From Holothuria scabra (taxonomy: Eukaryota; Echinodermata; Holothuroidea; Aspidochirotida; Holothuriidae): a stretch of 64,000 nucleotides of DNA. The first letter of the stretch is position 1, and each line of letters starts with the position of its first letter. The notes below the pieces were generated by a model. The model did no database searches, was not told where the DNA came from, and saw only the letters and a program-made list of their open reading frames with translations. The DNA lies in assembly GCA_037179385.1 (NCBI GenBank), contig CM074195.1, positions 8,881,787 to 8,945,786 of the forward strand. Direction: 5' to 3'. Position numbers and translations under genes: made by a program. Positions 58,063-64,000 of this stretch are shown here, piece by piece.

Positions 58063-58555
58063 GAGCGCGCGTGTATCATTTGGCTAAGTTACACACTAAC
58101 TAGATGCATTACGGGTTAGTGAAAACAGTTTCCGGTACAGAAGTCACGGGTGTCCCCTAAGTTCAAAAGCGGGAAGAAAAGGGGAAGGCTCTGGGTATCG
58201 CGTAAAAGAACTCCTTGTAGTGTTCCTATTTTCTGGTAGCTACGCCACTCACGACCTCGGCGTGAGAGAGAAAAGACGTGCGAGGCATTTCCAATGCGTG
58301 CAGCAAAATTATGGTAATTGACCTTGTGCATATGATGTCACGGAACAAAGAGTACGCCGTCTTTTGGGACAAACAAACCAAAACCCACAATTTCAGACAG
58401 CTGGTTTGTCAACCAGTCAAATACACGCATAGTTTGCTATAAGTGCAGGTCGAAATCTTATGCGCGCGGCCGCGCGTTCCATTGTTTTGCCCCAAAGGAT
58501 GACCCCAGTGTGTCGTCAGTAAAAGGTCTATTCATCTACCTCCTGCGATTCTCAC

Positions 58556-58720
58556 CTTTATCACAGTTGGCGCCATACCAGCCACACCCGCATTTGCATC
58601 CAAATAGTCCTCCGTAGCAAAATTGTAAGCCCTTACAATTTTTATTGTTAGCATAGGACGGGTGTAATCGTGAACACTGAATACGTTTGTTGGTTCCAAA
58701 TGATCCTTCTTCACATTCAA
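58556..58720 (-). CDS. EGF-like exon of the Tie/MEGF-like gene
   Basis: Minus strand; TTTTAG acceptor before 58720, AAAG|GTGAGA donor after 58556; 55 codons, phase 1-1. Begins ECEEGSFGTNKRIQC and ends CKCGCGWYGANCDK, with eight or more cysteines in EGF/laminin-like spacing. Joins in frame with the exon at 58907 upstream and 55644 downstream. Confidence 0.75.
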
Positions 58721-58906
58721 CTAAAATGAAAAAGAAAATGATTCCACCTTTAACAAGGATTACCCCAAAGTAGTAATCTGTCTGAAATCTTACGACTGTT
58801 TGTACTGTAAGATTCACGGATGCTGATATACATGCTGATAATATGTGCACACTGAAATGGCAATCATTATATTTCAATAAGGGTTTTGATGCAGATGATA
58901 ACTCAC

Positions 58907-59044
58907 AATGCTGGCATGTTGTTCCGAAAAAGCAAGGAGGGCATTTACATAATCCGTTTAATTCACACACGCCGCCATTTTGGCAATTTGAACACACTTG
59001 ATCGCAGTTACCGTCGATCCCTTTATACGTTCCTCGTGGACAAT
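58907..59044 (-). CDS. EGF-like exon of the Tie/MEGF-like gene
   Basis: Minus strand; TTTTATTTAG acceptor before 59044 and CATT|GTGAGT donor after 58907; 46 codons, phase 1-1. Encodes CPRGTYKGIDGNCDQVC, then a canonical EGF core CQNGGVCELNGLCKCPP and a final FFGTTCQHC. The CPxGxY...C opening followed by CxNGGxC is what Tie-family and MEGF-type ectodomains show after the Ig-like module. Confidence 0.78.
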
Positions 59045-60993
59045 CTAAATAAAAAAGAATGAGAAACGAAAGAGAAAATAAGAACGACATCTTCAACTCA
59101 CTTTCAATTCTGAAAAATGGAATAGGCAAGAAATAATTTAGTCCCTAAACCTTAGATGAGGTTTTACGGCTCAGTTTCTAACCAAATGGTTAAGCCGGGC
59201 CGGTCGCGGCCTTTTCTTTTACTTTTTTTTTTTAAACTTGTGATGACAACGCCATGTATATAACAATGAAAGAATAAGGCAAATAACATTCTTATAATTT
59301 ATGAATCTTTCTTAATTTAACTGAAAGAGTAGCCTAATTAGATGTAAAAGGAGGGTTCGTTGTTAGCTGAAAAAATAACTCTTGCGTCTCAAGTCTACCT
59401 TGCCGTAGCCTCTGTCGAGTCGTTACTGCGAAATTTCGTACCCCCTCCCCTCCATCTGGAAACACATTGGCTGTTACCTCCTCTGTTTTACACCCCCTGG
59501 AATCGCTACACCGGGAGGGCAGGTCTGAGAACGGACAAATATGTGAGGCCACGCAGATCCCATGTGAGGGTTAAAAGTACGGAGCCTGGTATCGTAATAG
59601 GGTGTAATGTTACGGTTGTTGGCTGACCTTGCCGAAGCCTTCTGTGGCTGCCGCCCTCTTTTTTAGTTAGACTGTTCTAAGGATTTTTAAATTTTGTGGA
59701 ATCAGTTAGATGGAGATTTACGTCCCAGTTTCCAACCTATTGGCTCAAGTCGAGCCGGCCAAGGCCCTTTTCCAGTTTTGGCTCACTGGCTTGTTGTACC
59801 TATTCCACTGCTTATGCTGAGCATCACGCACAACTGTACTGTATGGAAAGTTGATTCTAATTTGCCTTCTGAATTTGTCTTCTGATACAAATCATACATT
59901 TAGTCCAAGTCAGCAGTTGACATTATTTGTACCTCTTTCTGAACAGAGTTGGAGGAGATTATTCACAAAAATCGGAATGTAATCCTCTTCGAACTCTCTG
60001 TAGTGTGACCCTAATTGAAGCATGAAAACCCCTATTCGTGTCCGTTGGAAAAACGTCAACAATAAACAGAGATGTTTCATCTAAATTTGCCGAATACAGT
60101 TCAATCACTTATGGAACTTTACGACCCTCACAAGTTTACAAATTTTCAAAGGGGACTCGGTCGAAATCAAAGTAAAACGTCTGCAAGATCAATTAATTTC
60201 TTTCGCTAATGATGCGTACGACACTATCACGAGTTGTACACGTGTCTTCGAAAAGTCTATACAGCTATAGTGAAAGCCTGTGGAAGATCAGCCAATTGTT
60301 TCTGTGTAAATTTTTCATCATGCTCCTAGACCACTCTCATTTGCATTTACCATGATCCACTTCGGTATAAGAGATTATTAGGTTCTCAAAAGTTTTGCGG
60401 TGTTGTTTAGGTACCCTTTTTAACTTTTTTAATGATCTCATTCATTCTATGAAAACATTTGGTTTCAATTCGACCTAATCAGGGAGCTCCCAGACCTGAT
60501 CAAGCTATTATTACACACAATGACACATGCAATTTAATGAGACCGTCCGTTTAATATTAACATTGCTCTGACGGTTTTTATGTTTGAAATATTTGCTGGT
60601 CCAATGACACAGCTGGAAATAAACTGAAAGTTGTCAGCATATTCTTCCATGTCCGATTTGTTTTTCTCCCTTGTTGTTTAAGGTAACTCTACAACATGTC
60701 TGGGTTATTTTTTCAGTGTCCAAGCTAAAACGAGTTGATCAATTAAACACTTAGTTGCAACATCTTTGTAAAAACTGTCAAATTCTAAATATGTTTAGCT
60801 GTTTAACACTACATGTTTAGCAATTAAACGTATTTTTAAGCAAAATATTTAGGAATTGACACATGTGTTTAGCATGAAAACGTGTTTACAAAGTTGGAAC
60901 AAAAAGTGTTTAGGCTGAAAAGTGTTTTATTTCAAATTACCACGTTTTTAGAGTCACATTTGATCCAATGACATCGTGCGTTTAAAGACTTGC
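59045..60993. other. Presumed intron with R1 repeat copies
   Basis: Contains two copies of dispersed repeat R1 (about 59153-59213 partial; 59704-59850). No other exon recognised. Confidence 0.45.
59704..59850. repeat. Dispersed repeat R1, copy 2
   Basis: Shares TTAGATGGAG, CCAGTTTCCAA, TCAAGTCGAGCCGGCCA, GGCTCACTGGCTTGTT and GAGCATC with 54843-54990. A shorter relative (GGTTTTACGGCTCAGTTTC...GCCGGGCCGGTCGCGGCC) is at 59159-59213. Confidence 0.65.
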
Positions 60994-61269
60994 CTGATAC
61001 AATGACTTCAACCATAGCAAACCAACCACTGCTCGCACGGTATGGTCGATAAACTTGGAAAACACCTTTAGCTTCTTTTACTGTGGAAATCGTATACTTG
61101 GATCCTCGGTTAGGAATCAATTTTCCGTTTTTCCTCCAAACCATATTCGAACAAGGAGCACAATTGTCTTTCCTGTTTATCCGTAGACGTAACATAGACT
61201 CAAGTAGAGTAGGGTTGGATGCATCAGGGTAGACGGTTATCGTGTGACGAATGTTTAACGTAAAACAAC
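60994..61269 (-). CDS. Ig-like exon of the Tie/MEGF-like gene, with a GC donor
   Basis: Minus strand; CACTTGCAG acceptor before 61269; 92 codons, phase 1-1; ends ATCAG|GCAAGT, a classical GC-AG donor. The product has a beta-sandwich look: FTLNIRHTITVYPD, a short DNCAPCSNMVWRKNGKLI with the Trp of an Ig C-strand, KYTISTV, then GVFQVYRPYRASSGWFAMVEVIV, where the usual YxC cysteine of the F strand is missing. Followed in frame by the EGF exon at 59044, giving the Ig-then-EGF order of Tie-like receptors. The gene's 5' exons lie at higher coordinates or beyond the window. Confidence 0.68.
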
Positions 61270-61345
61270 CTGCAAGTGAATAATTAAAATGGAATTGAGC
61301 TTTTCAACTGACAGCTTACTAACTGGGCCGATCTCCACAAAAGTA

Positions 61346-62947
61346 CACTGTTAAAAAATTTCTCTGTAAATTTACATAATTTTTATGGCAAATTTTTTTC
61401 CAACCAAATAATGTTTTTTTACAGCCAGACTGTAATCATGAAAAAACATTAAGGGTTTGTTTTTCTTTACATTTTTTGAATGTAAATTAGTTTACAAAAG
61501 TCTACTGTAAAATCGAATTACAGAATTGTTCTGTTTTGTTAACCTTAATTTTATGTGAATTTACAGCCTACTGTTTTCATTCCCGACGTTTTAATATTTA
61601 TTATAATATCGCTTTTGTACCTTTTTATATGTTATTACGTAACATACACTTCATCATTACGTAGATCAGGTATTTGCTTATCAACGAAATGTGTCGTTAC
61701 GAAGTTGTTTTAAATCTTTTTCTAAAGTCCTCCCGACCCTCTGGCAAAGGGCCGTTCGGCGAAACCAAACTTGATACTGCTTCCCGAAGAAGCTATTACG
61801 TCCACTGAAGGACAACACTTAACGACCAACCTCGCGGCCTTCAGACCATTTTCATCATTGGTCTGTCATGTATGGCTCCATTCTTGACTGGATGAAAAGA
61901 ACAGATACTACACATGATTTTTGCCAAAAGGCCGAGAAGCGATCACATTGTTCCGTTGTGTTAAATCAAAACACATTGAGGATGCTTTGTTGTTATATTG
62001 TTGTCAAGTAGACTGCTATCTCTAGGAACTTTGTAATTGGAAAGTCACATTTTTTGTACAATAAAATAATTGTTTTTAAAATAAATATGACAAAGAATGC
62101 AAATACATTGGTTGCAAACATTTCCAGACAAGGTAAACAATAAGTTTATCACTTCCTGATTAAAAAACGCCAAAGAAGATATTATTCAAAGCAACAGCAA
62201 TCCTTTTGTTAGGAAAATGCCTACAAAATAAGCTCCACCCATTTATGCAAAATAAGATTTACGTCATAAAGTGGTAAATTTACAGACTCTTTCAAGTAAA
62301 TTTGTGAAACGTTTTTAATTTGCTCCTATCAAGTGTATGAGCGCCTGTGGCGATGAGTTGACATCAGTATACCAATTGTCAGTGCTCTGAAATTAGGGCC
62401 TTACAATTTCTTTTTACTCAAAAATGTGTGAAAAAACACCAGTTGTATGATATTTATAACTAAGAACGTAATAACTAAGTATGTTTTTATAATAAATGTA
62501 AGTTAATTTTCAAATAGGGCCATAAATTTGCCAAAAATGTTTTTTTTTTTTTTAAACTGAAACTTCGCAGAACGATGCATGTTATATATTGAAAATTTTC
62601 TGGCTATTTCTTATTTGTTTGTTTGGGCTTATTTTTGTTTCTTTTTCAGCTTAAAAACAAAATGAATGTTTGTTAAATGACAGTTTATTTATGTCAAATC
62701 AGAAAAATACAAAATACTGTTAAAATTTCTGTAAATTTACAGAAAAAGTTTTACAAAGCAGTAAAATTTGGTTAAAAAAGCAGACAGAAATGGTTTTTCA
62801 AATAAACAGAAAAAACATGTTAAACAACCTTTTTTTATTGTAGCAATACAAAGTGTCTGTAAAGATACAGAAAATCTCTATTAAAAGTAAAATACAAAAA
62901 GTTTAAGTTAAAAAAAGTCTGTAAATTTACAGAAATTTTTAACAGTG
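61346..62947. mobile_element. TA-flanked non-autonomous transposon with CTGTAAATTTACAG repeats
   Basis: Ends CACTGTTAAAAAATTTC and GAAATTTTTAACAGTG; TA at 61344-61345 and 62948-62949. Both subterminal regions contain repeated palindromic TGTAAATTTACA and relatives. A U2-headed repeat is nested inside (61725-61944). 1602 bp, no transposase frame. Lies upstream of the Ig exon, probably in an intron. Confidence 0.88.
61725..61944 (-). repeat. U2 snRNA-headed SINE-like repeat, best-preserved head
   Basis: Read on the minus strand from 61943, the first 50 bases match U2 snRNA positions 1-50 at about 46 sites, starting ATCGCTTCTCGGCCTTTTGG and including GTGTAGTATCTGTTCTT with the branch-site recognition GTAGTA. 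After about 50 nt the U2 similarity stops and a family-specific body follows, with a GCTTCTTCGGGAAGC hairpin, TTTGGTTTCGCC, a CCCTTTGCCAGAGGG hairpin and a GGACTTTAGAAAAA end. The same body/tail occurs in the array and at 40450-40570 and 43332-43455. Confidence 0.75.
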
Positions 62948-62949
62948 TA

Positions 62950-64000
62950 AGTACGAAAATACAAAAAAGGAAACAGAAAAGGTATCCTGAAAGGTCCTGA
63001 AAACTGCTTTCTGCTTAATAGTTGGGTAGAAGTTACTCCAATTTGGATAAAATGTGCCCTTGCTAGGTAAACTTTAGCAAAGCAAGGGTGCTTTTATGAC
63101 CAACTAGGGTATTGCTGCACCCAATTGTTTAACAATGGGATTCGTAATCCAACAGATATTAGAGTGTATGTATCTACTATGCAATTATCAATTGAAAGAC
63201 ACACCATCTGATACCTGGACACAGGTGAGTCAAATGTGCGTCATGTTCTCCCGAGTAAGCCGTAGGAGTGTTGGGTCGACCGCTTGACGGGGTGCGTCAA
63301 AGCACGAAAATGTATTGGCGCTGCTTAACAACATTGACTGACCTTTCCAGGAGGTCAGAGAATGCGTCAACGATTGATAAGATTCATGTTGAGAATGAAA
63401 CATCATTTTTGAAGTTTCTTTTTCTTCCAAAGAATTCATTGACGTAACGTAACTGATAAGCTGTTGATGAAGCTGATTGATTATCATATACGTACACTCA
63501 AGCTTGGCAAGAAAAGTTTACATCTTATGTCATTGACTTTGTGTAACGTTCCTGAGAAAACAATACGCAAGTAACTATAATTTGCAGACTAGTATTTATA
63601 AAGGTCTGTTGGTGAGGTGCAGTTACATGTAGTAACGTCCACTTGTTACCAAATACTGTTTAAATGTGTGACGAGATTATGAGTGGAATAAATTCACTAC
63701 CGTACAGCGGCGAACTGTAAAAGGGTGTTCCGGCAAATCCAACTTAGAATAAACTAAAAGGCGCATGAATGGGCAAATCAAATCTTCGTTGGGTCTTTGT
63801 TTTGTTTTGTTTCCTTCAAAAGAATTGTCCTCTCAAAGGAAGATGGCTGAAAGTATACTTTAACTCTGAAGTAATAGGCTATTATCTCCGGTGTTCCATA
63901 GTGGAGAAGATACACTTGAAATCGTAGATTATGGGGAAATGTTGCCAACAATTCACCTTGTGTATTGACGTCATACTGGCGTCATCCTTTGAGCAGAACA
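62950..64000. other. No feature recognised
   Basis: No exon, repeat with ends or RNA gene supported. A minus-strand frame at 63230-63487 was considered and rejected. Confidence 0.4.

Larger units (their letters stand above)
56340..58555. other. Presumed intron; microsatellite and palindrome only
   Basis: (CA)n-type microsatellite at about 58029-58062 and a near-perfect palindrome at 57619-57660. The stretch from about 57352 (GCCGGGTCCACACGATGCGAC) looks like the end of a dispersed element but its partner end was not found. No exon recognised. Confidence 0.45.

Noticed and set aside
63230..63487. Minus-strand frame with a segment (VDPTLLRLTREN) faintly like the Ig-like exon
   Set aside because: No flanking splice sites keep it open as an exon and the similarity is too short; could be a chance match or a relic.

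Overview
The window is non-coding-rich, AT-rich genomic DNA from an animal, most likely a marine invertebrate deuterostome (an echinoderm would fit). The signs are an animal-type Helitron (Helentron) with a fused endonuclease and an RPA-like companion gene, spliceosomal introns, dense MITEs and hAT relics, a repeat with a U2 snRNA-like head, and phase-1 Ig/EGF exons of a receptor-like gene. Species assignment is inference. No bacterial-type operons, rRNA genes or CRISPR arrays are visible.

Left part (1-~11.2 kb): one large Helentron-type element on the + strand. Its first gene begins with two tandem copies of a cysteine-protease-like domain (the second keeps a plausible Cys-Asp-x-His set, the first has lost Asp and His). 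Then come Cys-rich and Helitron N-terminal domains, the HUH/two-tyrosine Rep, a Pif1-type SF1 helicase and a C-terminal endonuclease. Two frameshifts (near 355-370 and 4420-4445) split it into three open frames. A spliced RPA-like gene follows (about 7404-9521), and its last exon plus 3' flank has been multiplied into decayed ~0.45-kb tandem repeats.

Middle part (11.2-14.5 kb): several short inverted-repeat elements. From about 14479 to 40290 lies the dominant structure: ten head-to-tail copies of a ~2.51-kb unit, nearly identical, followed by an eleventh, clearly diverged partial copy (40321-41097). Each unit contains a resident TIR element (GGTAGCGG...), a TATA-like box followed by a GC-rich block of unknown nature, and a tandem pair of short repeats whose heads resemble the 5' end of U2 snRNA. 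One unit carries a 1227-bp TA-flanked insertion; the last unit has lost 173 bp between two 10-bp direct repeats. Variant positions show two haplotype classes and mosaics, so the array has been homogenised by unequal exchange or conversion.

Right part (41-64 kb): a dispersed-repeat landscape, namely an inverted minisatellite pair, U2-headed repeat pieces, hAT-type elements with exact 8-bp target duplications, TA-flanked MITEs, and a striking pair of almost identical 467/468-bp elements in direct orientation enclosing 1765 bp. On the minus strand, four exons (55644-61269) encode an Ig-like module and three EGF-like modules, all phase 1-1, forming part of a Tie/MEGF-like cell-surface protein whose other exons lie outside or were not recognised.
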